DNA from: Afipia clevelandensis ATCC 49720
Lineage (GTDB): Bacteria; Pseudomonadota; Alphaproteobacteria; Rhizobiales; Xanthobacteraceae
NCBI RefSeq assembly: GCF_000336555.1
Contig: NZ_KB375281.1
Location: 1,156,613 to 1,220,612 of the forward strand
Reading direction: 5' to 3'
Length of the DNA: 64,000 nt
Shown here: piece by piece, positions 16,158 through 25,656 of the stretch
Numbering within the stretch: position 1 is the stretch's first letter
How the letters are laid out: the number at the start of each line of letters is the position of its first letter
The notes under the pieces: model-generated
Seen by the model: only the letters and a program-made list of their open reading frames with translations
Told to the model about the DNA's origin: nothing
Databases searched by the model: none
Program-made: the position numbers and the translations under genes

Positions 16158-17999
16158 TTACCGAATAAAATTCGGCCCCGGATCAGGCACAGCAACATCC
16201 GTGACGCGCATCTGCACGCGCTCGGAGCCTTGCCAACGATCCACCGTCAGCGATCCGGCGACATGCAGCATCTGGCCGCGATTCTCGATCAGCGCATTGC
16301 CGAGTTTCTGGCCAATCGAACGGAACGCGATGCCATTGACGAAAGCGCCGTCACCGGACTTGAAGCGCAGCCGCAGGTGCGCCTGACCGACCTCGTCAGC
16401 GAAGACGAGCTGATGCGACGGCAACGCAATCAGCGGCTCCGGGTTGCCTGCGCCGAACGGACCAGCCCGATTCATCATGTTAACGAAATCCGTGGTCACC
16501 GCGCGGGCGCTCACCGCGCCATCAATGAAAAGCTCGTTGGCATGCCGCGCCTCGGCGACCGTCGTAGCGAGCGCGGCTTCCACGAAGGCGCGGAACTCCG
16601 CAAGGTTCTCTTTCTTTAGCGTGACGCCAGCGGCCATGGCGTGACCGCCGCCCTTGAGCAAAATCCCCTCCTGTACCGCCTCGCGCACCACCTTGCCGAG
16701 ATCGACGCCCGGAATGGAACGGCCCGAGCCGGTGCCGATGCCTCCGGGCTCGAGCGCGATGGCGAATGCAGGCCGTGAGAATTTCTCCTTCAGACGCGAT
16801 GCCACAAGCCCGACCACGCCCGGATGCCAGCCCTCTGAAGCCGTCACGATCACCGAGCCTTTGTCGTCAAGACCGAGCGAGGCCAGCGCCTCCGCCTCGG
16901 CCTGTGCTTCCGCCATCTGTTCGATGACCCGGCGCTCGGTGTTAAGGCGGTCGAGTTCTGCGGCGATGCGTGCAGCTTCGGAGACATCGCCTTCCAGCAA
17001 AAGCCGCACGCCAAGGTCAGCGCGCCCGATGCGTCCACCCGCATTGATGCGCGGCCCCAGCATGAAGCCGAGATGCCAGGCTTCCGGCGGCCCGCTGAGG
17101 CGCGCGACATCCATCAGCGCGGTGTGGCCGATGTGATCGCGGCGGCGGAGCGCGATCAGACCCTTCGCGACGAAGGCGCGGTTCAGGCCCGTCAGCACGG
17201 CGACATCGGCCACGGTGCCGAGCGCAACATGATGGAGCGCGTCGAGCAGGTTGGGCTCGGGCCGCACATCGCTCCAGAAGTCGCGCGCGCGCAATTCCCG
17301 GTTCACCGCCACCAGTGTCACGAATACAAGACCGACAGCCGCGAGATGCCCGAGACCGGACAGATCGTCGAGCCGGTTCGGATTGACCAGCGCATCGACG
17401 ACGGGAAGCTCATCGCCGCACTGGTGATGGTCGATCACCACGACATCCATGCCGAGGCGCTTGGCCTCCGCCAGCGGTTCCATGCTCGTGGTTCCGCAAT
17501 CGACCGTGACCAGAAGCGTCGCGCCCTTGCTGGCAAGACCGCGCACGGCTTCGACATTGGGGCCGTAGCCCTCGAAAATGCGATCCGGAATATGGATCAG
17601 CGGATCGAGCCCGCAGTGGCGCAGATGCCAGGTCAGCAGCGCCGCCGAGGTCGCACCGTCCACGTCATAGTCGCCGAAGATCGCGACCTTCTCTCCGCGC
17701 ATTGCCGCATCGGCGATGCGCTTCGCCGCGGCTTCCATATCCGTCACCGTCAAAGGATCGGGCAGCAGCTTGCGGATGGTCGGATCGAGGAAGTCCTCCA
17801 CCGCGTCGATGTCGATGCCGCGCCCAGCGATGATCCGGGACAGCATTTCCGGCACCTGATAGCGCTGCGCAATCGCCAGCGCCCGCGCCGTGCCGCGCGC
17901 ATCGAGCCGGTCGCGCCAGACACGGCCGGTCGCGGACCGCTCCACACCCAGAAAGGCGGGACCAGTCTCAACAGGCAATGCGGATGCAGGGAACGTCAT
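16158..17999 (-). CDS. recJ: Single-stranded-DNA-specific exonuclease RecJ
   Basis: This is a 5'-3' single-strand DNA exonuclease of the DHH superfamily used in RecF-pathway recombination, mismatch repair and base excision repair. The 613-residue protein shows motif I (FGDYDVDG, about residue 110), the DHH motif (VIDHHQ), the DHHA1 motif around RINAGGRIGRAD and GGGHAMAAG, and a C-terminal OB-fold region. The ATG at 17999 gives the usual N-terminus; an earlier in-frame ATG at 18038 would add 13 residues. It is the last gene of a leftward cluster from the aminotransferase through hom and glpX, separated from the HAD gene by 57 bases. Confidence 0.95.
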   Translation of the reverse strand: MTFPASALPVETGPAFLGVERSATGRVWRDRLDARGTARALAIAQRYQVPEMLSRIIAGRGIDIDAVEDFLDPTIRKLLPDPLTVTDMEAAAKRIADAAMRGEKVAIFGDYDVDGATSAALLTWHLRHCGLDPLIHIPDRIFEGYGPNVEAVRGLASKGATLLVTVDCGTTSMEPLAEAKRLGMDVVVIDHHQCGDELPVVDALVNPNRLDDLSGLGHLAAVGLVFVTLVAVNRELRARDFWSDVRPEPNLLDALHHVALGTVADVAVLTGLNRAFVAKGLIALRRRDHIGHTALMDVARLSGPPEAWHLGFMLGPRINAGGRIGRADLGVRLLLEGDVSEAARIAAELDRLNTERRVIEQMAEAQAEAEALASLGLDDKGSVIVTASEGWHPGVVGLVASRLKEKFSRPAFAIALEPGGIGTGSGRSIPGVDLGKVVREAVQEGILLKGGGHAMAAGVTLKKENLAEFRAFVEAALATTVAEARHANELFIDGAVSARAVTTDFVNMMNRAGPFGAGNPEPLIALPSHQLVFADEVGQAHLRLRFKSGDGAFVNGIAFRSIGQKLGNALIENRGQMLHVAGSLTVDRWQGSERVQMRVTDVAVPDPGPNFIR

Positions 18000-18056
18000 G
18001 ATGCCTTTCGCAGGTAAGCACGAAGCGTCAGCGTTCAATGATTCGCGGTAGCGATC

Positions 18057-18767
18057 CTAACAGCCGAGCTTGTCCGCCAGATCGTTGAAATCGGTGACCA
18101 CGTAGTCCCAGTTGCCGTCGGCCTTGAAGTCGCGGTTCTGGTGCGGGCCGTATTCGGTCACGCGCGGCACGAACGCCGTCTTCAGGCCGAGCGCCTGCGC
18201 GGCGGCCAGATCGTTGTTATGCGCGGCCACCATCATGACCTGCCCCGGTGTGAGGCCGAGAATTTTGGCTGCGCCGAGATAGGTTTCGGCGTCAGGCTTG
18301 TAATGCCGGAACACCTCGGCGCTCAACACGAGATCCCACGGCAGGCCGGCATACTTCGCCATGTTGGTCAGCAGCGCGACGTTGCCGTTCGACAGCGGGC
18401 TGATGATGAACTTCGTCTTCAGCCTCGTCAGGCCGCTGACACTGTCCGGCCAGGGATCGAGGCTGTGCCAGCCTTTGGTCAGGTAATCGAAATCCGCCGG
18501 GGACAGACCGGTGATGCCGAGTTTCGCCGCCAGCGGCTCGATCGACTGCCGCTGCAGATCGTCGAGAATGACGAAATCGCTTTCCGGGCGCTTTCGGATC
18601 ACGTCCATGGACGGCATGTACGCTCCGCGCCAGCCATCGACCAGCGCGGTCCAATCGCCCTTGATGCCCTTCCTGGCGGCCCATGCCGTGAAGTTGTCGA
18701 TCAGGCTGCTGCGCCAGTCGACAACCGTTCCGAACACATCGAACATCAGCGCCTTGATTTCGGACAT
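18057..18767 (-). CDS. Haloacid dehalogenase type II-like HAD hydrolase
   Basis: The 236-residue HAD hydrolase resembles (S)-2-haloacid dehalogenase. Motif I is DVFGTVVDWR with nucleophile Asp10; Arg after the VVDW stretch is the usual dehalogenase halide-site residue. Motif II is the SPLSNGN stretch, motif III the Lys of RHYKPDAETY, and motif IV MVAAHNNDLAAA. In motif IV the common HxxD-type pattern is present as AAHNNDL. The true substrate is unknown, since many HAD proteins annotated this way have not been tested. The ATG at 18767 has a GAGGAAG ribosome-binding site. It follows the GNAT gene by 9 bases. Confidence 0.88.
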   Translation of the reverse strand: MSEIKALMFDVFGTVVDWRSSLIDNFTAWAARKGIKGDWTALVDGWRGAYMPSMDVIRKRPESDFVILDDLQRQSIEPLAAKLGITGLSPADFDYLTKGWHSLDPWPDSVSGLTRLKTKFIISPLSNGNVALLTNMAKYAGLPWDLVLSAEVFRHYKPDAETYLGAAKILGLTPGQVMMVAAHNNDLAAAQALGLKTAFVPRVTEYGPHQNRDFKADGNWDYVVTDFNDLADKLGC

Positions 18768-18776
18768 CGGACTTCC

Positions 18777-19226
18777 TCAAAAAATCTTGCGGTACTGCAT
18801 GAAGCCGGACCGGTCGGCCACTTCATCGTACAAGATTTGCGCGCGCGCGTTCTCAAACTGCGTCAGCCAGTGAACCCGGCTTGCGCCGGCCGCCCTCGCC
18901 TTCTCGTAGACGGCTTCGATCAGCTTGCGGCCGACGCCGTGGCCACGCGCGCCTTCATTCACGAACAGGTCCTGCAGATAGCAATAGTTGCCGACAGTCC
19001 AGCAGGAGCGGTGATAGAGAAAATGGACGATGCCGGTCAGCTTGTCATCGACGAATGCGCCGAGCACGTACATCGGCTCGGCATCGTCATGAAATCGCTG
19101 CCATGTGATCGCCGTGGTCTCGTCAGGGACCGTTGACTTGTAGAACCTGAGATAACCCTGCCAGAGCGGCTCCCACGCCTCGCGCTCATCCATGCGAAGC
19201 GGCCGGATGACAACGCGATCGGTCAT
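18777..19226 (-). CDS. GNAT-family N-acetyltransferase
   Basis: The 149-residue protein has the GNAT fold. The acetyl-CoA pyrophosphate loop is visible as ARGHGVGRKL (about residues 94-103), preceded by the beta-strand LQDLFVNE and followed by the ASRVHWLTQFENARAQILYD stretch typical of motif B. The substrate cannot be assigned. The start ATG at 19226 has an AAGGAA site. It sits 15 bases after glpX and 9 bases before the HAD gene, clearly in one transcription unit. Confidence 0.87.
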   Translation of the reverse strand: MTDRVVIRPLRMDEREAWEPLWQGYLRFYKSTVPDETTAITWQRFHDDAEPMYVLGAFVDDKLTGIVHFLYHRSCWTVGNYCYLQDLFVNEGARGHGVGRKLIEAVYEKARAAGASRVHWLTQFENARAQILYDEVADRSGFMQYRKIF

Positions 19227-19241
19227 GGGATTTCCTTAAGC

Positions 19242-20243
19242 TTAGTCGAGATGGAATTTCTCGAACTGGCGATGCTCGCCCTTGATGATGCGGACCGTGC
19301 CGGTGACGGAGCGCATCACTACGGTCTCGGTCTCGATCACGTTCTTGCGGAACTTGACGCCCGAGAGCAGCGAGCCATCAGTGACGCCGGTTGCCGCGAA
19401 CAGGCAGTCGCCCCGCGCCATGTCCTCGATGCCATAGACCATGTTGTGGTCCTTGATGCCCATCTTGGTGGCGCGCTCGCGCTTCTCGGCGGTGTCGAGA
19501 ATAAGACGGCACTGCATCTGGCCGCCGATGCAGCGCAGAGCCGCCGCGGCCAGCACGCCCTCCGGCGCGCCGCCGGTGCCCATGTAGATATCGACGCCGG
19601 TATTCTCGGAATCGGCGGTGTGAATGACGCCCGCCACGTCGCCGTCGGTGATCAGGCGCACAGCCGCGCCCGTCGAGCGGATCGCGTTGATGATGTCGGC
19701 ATGGCGCGGACGATCCAGCACCAGCGCGGTGATCGCGGACGGATGTACGTCCTTGGCGCGGGCCAGACGGCGGATGTTTTCAGCCGGCGGCGCGTCGAGA
19801 TCGACGACGTGTTTCGGATAGCCCGGTCCCACCGCGATCTTCTGCATGTAGACGTCGGGCGCGTTCAGCAGCGTGCCGCCTTCCGCCATCGCCATGGTCG
19901 CAATCGCGCCCGGCATATTCTTGGCGCACAGCGTGGTGCCTTCCAGCGGATCGACCGCGATATCCACGTCGGGACCGCCTTCCGCGCCAACTTTCTCGCC
20001 GATGAACAGCATAGGCGCTTCGTCGCGCTCGCCCTCGCCGATCACCACCGTGCCCTGGATTGGGATTTTGTTGAGCTCGCGCCGCATCGCGTCCACTGCG
20101 GCCTGGTCGGCGGCCTTTTCGTTGCCGTGGCCTCTCAGGCGCGCCGCGGACACCGCCGCACGTTCCGTCACGCGAACGATTTCGAGTGTCAGAATGCGTT
20201 CCAGCAACAACTGCGGCGGAACGGAAATCGTAGCGGACGACAT
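19242..20243 (-). CDS. glpX: Class II fructose-1,6-bisphosphatase GlpX
   Basis: This enzyme hydrolyses fructose 1,6-bisphosphate to fructose 6-phosphate in gluconeogenesis (and possibly sedoheptulose bisphosphate in the Calvin cycle). The 333-residue protein has the Li-sensitive phosphatase-fold metal motif DPLEGTT (about residue 97), the GEGERDEAPML motif, and the family signature GTGGAPEGVLAAAAL (about residue 225). The start ATG at 20243 has a GAGGAG ribosome-binding site. It follows hom by 49 bases. The hom-glpX-recJ order is, from memory, conserved in Bradyrhizobium-type genomes. Confidence 0.95.
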   Translation of the reverse strand: MSSATISVPPQLLLERILTLEIVRVTERAAVSAARLRGHGNEKAADQAAVDAMRRELNKIPIQGTVVIGEGERDEAPMLFIGEKVGAEGGPDVDIAVDPLEGTTLCAKNMPGAIATMAMAEGGTLLNAPDVYMQKIAVGPGYPKHVVDLDAPPAENIRRLARAKDVHPSAITALVLDRPRHADIINAIRSTGAAVRLITDGDVAGVIHTADSENTGVDIYMGTGGAPEGVLAAAALRCIGGQMQCRLILDTAEKRERATKMGIKDHNMVYGIEDMARGDCLFAATGVTDGSLLSGVKFRKNVIETETVVMRSVTGTVRIIKGEHRQFEKFHLD

Positions 20244-20292
20244 TGGCTAACTCCTCAAACAAAGTGGCGACGGAGCCGGATGAGCGGTCCTG

Positions 20293-21615
20293 TCAGTTCT
20301 TTTCGATCCGGATGACCTGCGGACGGCCCGTTATCACCCGATCTTGCTGGACGGCATGCAAGGCGCGGCGCACCGCATCCTCGGTGGTGGCATAAGTGAT
20401 GAGAATGACGGGCACCGGCGAAGGCTTGCCGCGGCCCTTTACCAGTTCGACTGCGCCGTCCGGATGACGCTGCACAATCGATTCAATGGAAATCTTCTGC
20501 TCGGCCAGGCGCGTTGCGATGGTCGCCGCCGTGCCCGCGAGGTCGCGCGCCATCAGGCGAATGTAGTAACCGCCCTCATGGCGTTTCATCGGCGCCTTGG
20601 TCGTGGTCTTCAACTTGTCGACTGGACGACCGAACGGTGCAGCACGAATACCGCGCGCAACATCCGCGATGTCTGCGAGCACAGCCGAAGCTGTCGCCGC
20701 GCCGCCTGCGCCGGGACCCACCAGGGTGATCGGTGGAATGCCCTCGCCATCAATCGTGACGGCGTTGGTCACATCCATCACCTGTGCAATCGAGGACGAG
20801 CGCGGCACCATGGTCGGATGCACACGCTGCTCGATGCCGGACTCAGTCTTGACGGCGACGCCGAGCAGCTTGACGCGATAGCCAAGCTCTTCAGCGGCGC
20901 GCAAATCTTCCGGCGCAATGGACGAAATACCTTCGACGTAGACCGCGCTCTGGTTCACCTTGGTCCCGAACGCAAGGCTCGCAAGAATGGCGAGCTTCTG
21001 CGCGGTGTCATGTCCGTCGACGTCGAACGACGGATTGGCTTCGGCATAGCCGAGGCGCTGCGCATCCTTGAGGCACTCGGCGAACGATAGTCCTTCGCGC
21101 TCCATCCTTGTGAGGATGTAATTGCAGGTGCCGTTGAGAATGCCGTAAACGCGATTGATGCCAGTGCCGGCAAGCCCTTCGCGCAATGTCTTGATGACGG
21201 GAATGGCTGCGCCGACGGCAGCCTCATAGTTCAACGCGCCGCCATGATTTTCGGCAAGCTGTGCCAGTCGTGAGCCATGCTTGGCGATCAGCGCCTTGTT
21301 CGCTGTAACGACCGATTTGCCGTTCCGAAGCGCCGCCTCGATGGCCGAAAGTGCAGGTTCGCCTGCGCCGCCCATCAATTCGACAAAGCAGTCGATCCGT
21401 GGATCGTTGGCCAGAGCCAGTGGATTTTTGGCCCAGTCGATTCCGCGCAGGTCGAGGCCGCGCTTCTTGGCCTTGGAGCGCGCGGAAACCGCGACAACCT
21501 TGACGCCGCGCCCGCAACGCGCCGACAGCACCCTGCTCTGACTTTCGATCAGGCGGACTACCTCGGCACCCACGGTGCCGAGGCCCGCGATACCCACCTT
21601 GAGGGGTGCGACCAT
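20293..21615 (-). CDS. hom: Homoserine dehydrogenase
   Basis: Homoserine dehydrogenase reduces aspartate semialdehyde to homoserine for threonine and methionine synthesis. The 440-residue protein has the N-terminal Rossmann motif GIAGLGTVG (residues 8-16) and the catalytic core with the EAAVGAAIPVIKTLREGLAG signature. A C-terminal ACT domain (about residues 350-430) probably gives feedback inhibition by threonine. It lies downstream of the aminotransferase in the same direction; the 84-base gap contains a strong perfect stem-loop (21666-21691). Confidence 0.95.
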   Translation of the reverse strand: MVAPLKVGIAGLGTVGAEVVRLIESQSRVLSARCGRGVKVVAVSARSKAKKRGLDLRGIDWAKNPLALANDPRIDCFVELMGGAGEPALSAIEAALRNGKSVVTANKALIAKHGSRLAQLAENHGGALNYEAAVGAAIPVIKTLREGLAGTGINRVYGILNGTCNYILTRMEREGLSFAECLKDAQRLGYAEANPSFDVDGHDTAQKLAILASLAFGTKVNQSAVYVEGISSIAPEDLRAAEELGYRVKLLGVAVKTESGIEQRVHPTMVPRSSSIAQVMDVTNAVTIDGEGIPPITLVGPGAGGAATASAVLADIADVARGIRAAPFGRPVDKLKTTTKAPMKRHEGGYYIRLMARDLAGTAATIATRLAEQKISIESIVQRHPDGAVELVKGRGKPSPVPVILITYATTEDAVRRALHAVQQDRVITGRPQVIRIEKN

Positions 21616-21665
21616 CTTGCTAAAAACCTGCCGGAAAACTCGAGTTGGACCTGGCGCGACCGGGT

Positions 21666-21700
21666 CCGGAAAGCGGCAAGCCGCTTTCCGGGATCATGCC
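21666..21700. repeat. Perfect stem-loop, likely dispersed-repeat remnant, after the aminotransferase stop
   Basis: CCGGAAAGCGGC (21666-21677) and GCCGCTTTCCGG (21680-21691) form a 12-base-pair perfect hairpin with a 2-base spacer, next to GGATCATGCC that touches the aminotransferase stop codon. The GGCATGATCC edge is shared with the repeat at 33824-33861, so this is probably a copy of the same repeat family. It lies between two co-directional genes and may tune expression of hom. Confidence 0.65.
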
Positions 21701-22917
21701 TACCGCCGGTTGGCGAGCGGAACCACGTTGTGCAACGATTCAACGCCACTTTCAAGGAAACGGCGGATATTGCGGGCGGCCTGACGGATTCGCTGCTCGT
21801 TTTCCACCATTGCGATGCGGACGTAGCCTTCGCCGTGCTCTCCGAATGCGACGCCCGGTGAAACCACCACGCCGGACTTCTCGACCATCAGGGTCGCGAA
21901 GGCCATGCTGCCGACATCGCGGAACTTTTCCGGCAACGGCGCCCAGGCGAACATCGACGCCGCAGGCGGCGGAATATCCCAACCTGCCCGGCCGAAAGTC
22001 TCCACCAGCACATCGCGGCGCTTGCGGTAAATGTCGCGCACTTCCTTGATGCAGTCCTGCGGGCCGTTGAGCGCGGCGGTCGCCGCGACCTGCACCGGCG
22101 TGAAGGCCCCGTAGTCGAGATAGGATTTCACGCGGGTCAGCGCCGCGATGATGCGCTCGTTGCCGACCGCAAAGCCCATGCGCCAGCCTGCCATCGAGAA
22201 TGTCTTCGACATCGACGTGAATTCGACGGTGACGTCGATCGCGCCCGGCACCTGCAGCACCGACGGCGGCGGCACGCCTTCAAAATACAGTTCCGCGTAA
22301 GCCAGATCGGAGAGAATGAAAATCTCGTGCTTCTTCGCGAAGGCCACCAGGTCCTTGTAGAAGTCCAGCGACGCGACATAGGCCGTCGGGTTCGACGGAT
22401 AGCAGGCGATCATCGCGATCGGCTTGGGGATCGAATGAACGATCGCGCGCTCAAGCGCGCTGAACAGTTCCGGAGTAGGTTCTGCCGGAACAGAGCGCAC
22501 CACGCCGCCGGCCATCAGGAAGCCGAACGCATGAATCGGGTAGCTCGGGTTCGGCACCAGGACCACATCGCCCGGCGACGTGATCGCCTGCGCGACGTTG
22601 GCGAAACCTTCCTTGGAGCCGAGGGTGGCGACGACCTGAGTTTCGGGATTGAGTTTCACGCCGAACCGGCGCTCGTAATAGGCTGCCTGGGCCCGGCGCA
22701 GGCCGGTGATGCCCTTTGAGGCGGAGTACCGGTCGGTGCGCGGCTTGCCCAGGGTTTCCTTGAGCTTTTCGATCACATGCGGCGGGGTCGGCAGGTCCGG
22801 ATTGCCCATGCCCATATCGATGATGTCGGCCCCGGCGTTCCGCGCGGCCGCCTTGGCCCGATTGACCTGTTCAAACACGTAAGGCGGCAAACGGCGGATG
22901 CGGTAAAACTCTTCCAT
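21700..22917 (-). CDS. Class I/II PLP-dependent aminotransferase (AlaC/diaminopimelate-aminotransferase-like)
   Basis: The 405-residue fold-type I aminotransferase has its PLP lysine in SMSKTFSMAGWRMGF (about residue 240) and the upstream VPNPSYPIHAF and YPSNPTAY motifs. It most resembles the AlaC/YfdZ group, often labelled LL-diaminopimelate or alanine aminotransferase; the amino donor is not certain from sequence. The ATG at 22917 starts MEEFYRIRRLPPYVF, the usual N-terminus; the frame is open another 81 bases upstream without family character. Location directly upstream of hom suits a role in aspartate-family or alanine metabolism. Confidence 0.9.
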   Translation of the reverse strand: MEEFYRIRRLPPYVFEQVNRAKAAARNAGADIIDMGMGNPDLPTPPHVIEKLKETLGKPRTDRYSASKGITGLRRAQAAYYERRFGVKLNPETQVVATLGSKEGFANVAQAITSPGDVVLVPNPSYPIHAFGFLMAGGVVRSVPAEPTPELFSALERAIVHSIPKPIAMIACYPSNPTAYVASLDFYKDLVAFAKKHEIFILSDLAYAELYFEGVPPPSVLQVPGAIDVTVEFTSMSKTFSMAGWRMGFAVGNERIIAALTRVKSYLDYGAFTPVQVAATAALNGPQDCIKEVRDIYRKRRDVLVETFGRAGWDIPPPAASMFAWAPLPEKFRDVGSMAFATLMVEKSGVVVSPGVAFGEHGEGYVRIAMVENEQRIRQAARNIRRFLESGVESLHNVVPLANRR

Positions 22918-23128
22918 GGGTCGGGGCTCCGGGAGCCGGCAAAGCCGGCGATAACGACAGATAGGTACCGTGTTTTGTACCGAAGTGGAATTCGGCACTG
23001 GGGCAGAAAACGCGGAATTTCAGCATATTACGCGGATTCGAGCGCAATGCGGGGATGCACCGCGAAGAATGTGCAATTTTGCGATTGAATCGTGGTCTTT
23101 TTAGCACCACCCGCAGTTGCGGCGAAAC

Positions 23129-23416
23129 TTAATTGCTGCGGCGCTGGGCTGCCTTGGCGCCGGATGTCTGGCGATCGCGGGCCGCGAGCAATTCCTTCTC
23201 CAGCTTGTCCTGCTGGGCCTGATCCAGCACCGTCTCCTGCCGGGGCGCCGGGACGTCGTGGACAGGAAGATATTCTCCGGGGTTCGCTGGCCGGGGGGGC
23301 GTATTCGCAGGCAACCCCATCAGAGGCGCGTCGGCAATCTGGCTCGCGCAGCCACCGAGGGCGAGGCCGAGCATCAGCACACCGGCCAGAGCCGGTGAGC
23401 GCCAACCGTGTGGCAT
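23129..23416 (-). CDS. Small lipoprotein, function unknown
   Basis: The 95-residue protein has a type II signal peptide with lipobox LALGGC (Cys at about residue 23), so it should be lipidated and anchored in a membrane. The mature part is Pro-rich near the start and then a charged helical segment, QAQQDKLEKELLAARDRQ, that could form a short coiled coil. I recall similar small lipoproteins in Bradyrhizobium but no function. The start ATG at 23416 leaves a compact signal. It is divergent from phaC. Confidence 0.72.
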   Translation of the reverse strand: MPHGWRSPALAGVLMLGLALGGCASQIADAPLMGLPANTPPRPANPGEYLPVHDVPAPRQETVLDQAQQDKLEKELLAARDRQTSGAKAAQRRSN

Positions 23417-23688
23417 GTGGCATCGCACAGAAATGTTTTGTCCCCTGCTCTCAGTCGGCACGATTCCTGCTCTGTCATCGCAGACGAACCTGTGGCGGCG
23501 GTGAGCGTTATCCGCGTGTCATGTTCGCAAAGAGCAGATCGTGTTCATGAGGCCCTAATGTGACCGAAGTATTAATCATGCCGCAACGCAGCACATGGAA
23601 ATCACCACAGCGATCCGAACTATGCCATGATGATCGTGCGAACTCGCGTTGTTCGCAGCAGACCGAAACGAAAGTTCAGAAGTAAGCG

Positions 23689-25503
23689 ATGAGTGACACC
23701 CAACTCAGCACAAATTCCGCCAACGGCTCCACCAAAGGTTTCGACCCGGAAGCATTCTCGGCAAATCTCGCACGTGCCCTTGAGTCCAGCGGTCGCGCGC
23801 TCTCCGCTTATCTGAAGCCACGCGAGAACGGCGAATCGAAGGATCGTCCGCCCGGCGAGTTGAACGAGCTTGTAAAGACCTTCACGTCGGTCGCGGAATA
23901 CTGGCTCTCCGACAAGGAGCGTGCCGCCAGCGTTCAGGCGAAACTGGGCAAGGCCTATCTCGATCTGATGACAAGCGCTGCGCGCCGCCTGTCAGGAGAG
24001 GCAACCACACGCGCCGCCGATCCCTCGCCGCGCGACAAGCGCTTTCAGGACCCGGAGTGGAAGTCCAACCAGTTCTTCGATTTCGTCATGCAGGCCTATC
24101 TGCTGACCACACAGGCTGCGAACGATCTGGTCAAGAACGCCGACGGCCTCGATGCACATACGCGCAAGAAGGCCGAGTTCTACGTCCAGCAGGTCACAAA
24201 CGCGATCTCACCCTCCAACTTCGTGCTGACGAATCCGGAGGTGTTGCGGCATACGCTGGCCAGCAACGCCGACAATCTCGTGCGGGGCATGACGATGCTG
24301 GCGGAAGATATCGAAGCCGGACACGGCAACCTCAAGATCCGCCAGTCCGCCGGCGACCTGCAGATCGGCCGCGATGTGGCAGTGACACCGGGCAAGGTGA
24401 TCTATCAGAATGATGTCATGCAACTCATTCAGTACTCGCCCGCGACTGAAAGCGTGTTGCGCACGCCGCTCCTGATCGTGCCGCCGTGGATCAACAAGTT
24501 CTACATTCTCGATCTCAATCGGGAGAAGTCGTTCGTCCAGTGGTGCGTTAATCAGGGCATCACGGTGTTCCTGATCTCATGGGTGAACCCCGACAAGAAG
24601 CTCGGCGGCAAGACCTTTGAAGACTACATGCGCGAAGGCCCGTTGACGGCGATGGACGTCATCGAAAAGGCCACCGGCGAAATGCGCGTTCACACCATGG
24701 GCTATTGCGTCGGCGGCACGCTGCTGGCGACAACGCTGGCATGGCTCGCGGAAAAGCGGCAGGTGCGCGTGACATCGGCGACCTTCCTCGCCGCGCAGGT
24801 CGATTTCACCCATGCAGGCGATCTCCTTGTATTTGTCGATGAAAGCCAGATTTCAAATCTCGAACGCGACATGAACCGCGCCGGCGTGCTCGAAGGTAGC
24901 AAGATGGCGATGGCTTTCAACATGCTGCGCTCGAACGACCTGATCTGGTCGTATGTCGTCAGCAACTATCTCAAGGGCAAGGAGCCCGCCGCCTTCGATC
25001 TGCTGCACTGGAATTCGGATGCCACCCGCATGCCGGCTGCGAACCATTCGTTCTATCTGCGCAACTGCTATCTCGAAAACAGGCTGTCTACGGGCACCAT
25101 GGCGATCGACAATACCCAGCTCGATCTCTCCAAGGTGAAGGTGCCAGTCTACAATCTTGCCACCAAGGAAGATCACATCGCGCCGGCCGAATCCGTGCTG
25201 TACGGTTCGCAATTCTTCGGTGGTCCGGTGAAGTATGTTCTCGCCGGATCGGGCCATATCGCAGGTGTGGTCAACCCGCCGGAGATGAACAAGTATCAGT
25301 ACTGGACCAACGACCGCATCGGCGATGTCACCCTCGCCGACTGGGTCAAGGATGCGCAGGAGCACAAGGGATCGTGGTGGCCGGACTGGCGCTCGTGGCT
25401 CGAAACCATCGACGCCGAAATGGTCCCGGCCCGCAATCCGGCATCCGGACCGCTCGAGGTGATCGAGGACGCACCGGGAAGCTATGTCCGGGTCCGCGCC
25501 TGA
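23689..25503 (+). CDS. phaC: Class I poly(3-hydroxyalkanoate) synthase PhaC
   Basis: PhaC polymerises (R)-3-hydroxyacyl-CoA into polyhydroxyalkanoate storage granules. The 604-residue length and absence of a partner PhaE/PhaR gene fit class I. The N-terminal PhaC_N region covers about residues 110-280. The alpha/beta-hydrolase core has the lipase-like box GYCVGG with nucleophile Cys340, Asp495 in KEDHIAP and His523 in GSGHIAG. The conserved DWRSW-like C-terminal stretch (WWPDWRSWL) is present. The precursor enzymes phaA and phaB and any phasin are not in the window. Confidence 0.96.
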   Translation: MSDTQLSTNSANGSTKGFDPEAFSANLARALESSGRALSAYLKPRENGESKDRPPGELNELVKTFTSVAEYWLSDKERAASVQAKLGKAYLDLMTSAARRLSGEATTRAADPSPRDKRFQDPEWKSNQFFDFVMQAYLLTTQAANDLVKNADGLDAHTRKKAEFYVQQVTNAISPSNFVLTNPEVLRHTLASNADNLVRGMTMLAEDIEAGHGNLKIRQSAGDLQIGRDVAVTPGKVIYQNDVMQLIQYSPATESVLRTPLLIVPPWINKFYILDLNREKSFVQWCVNQGITVFLISWVNPDKKLGGKTFEDYMREGPLTAMDVIEKATGEMRVHTMGYCVGGTLLATTLAWLAEKRQVRVTSATFLAAQVDFTHAGDLLVFVDESQISNLERDMNRAGVLEGSKMAMAFNMLRSNDLIWSYVVSNYLKGKEPAAFDLLHWNSDATRMPAANHSFYLRNCYLENRLSTGTMAIDNTQLDLSKVKVPVYNLATKEDHIAPAESVLYGSQFFGGPVKYVLAGSGHIAGVVNPPEMNKYQYWTNDRIGDVTLADWVKDAQEHKGSWWPDWRSWLETIDAEMVPARNPASGPLEVIEDAPGSYVRVRA

Positions 25504-25578
25504 CAATAACGCCGTTCGCCACATTGGCCTCGCATCGCCAATCGTCTATGACTTCTCACGTTATTTGCTTCGGCGACT

Positions 25579-25600
25579 CGCCCCGTTATGTGACGGGGCG
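25579..25600. other. Stem-loop between phaC and the MAPEG gene
   Basis: CGCCCCGT (25579-25586) pairs perfectly with ACGGGGCG (25593-25600) around a 6-base loop. No T run follows, so it is at best a weak terminator for phaC. Nothing else is seen in this 150-base gap except the MAPEG ribosome-binding site. Confidence 0.35.
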
Positions 25601-25656
25601 ATGAAGGCATTTCCACCGGCCTCCGCGCTGGGCCTACAGATTGAAGGAAACCGTCG

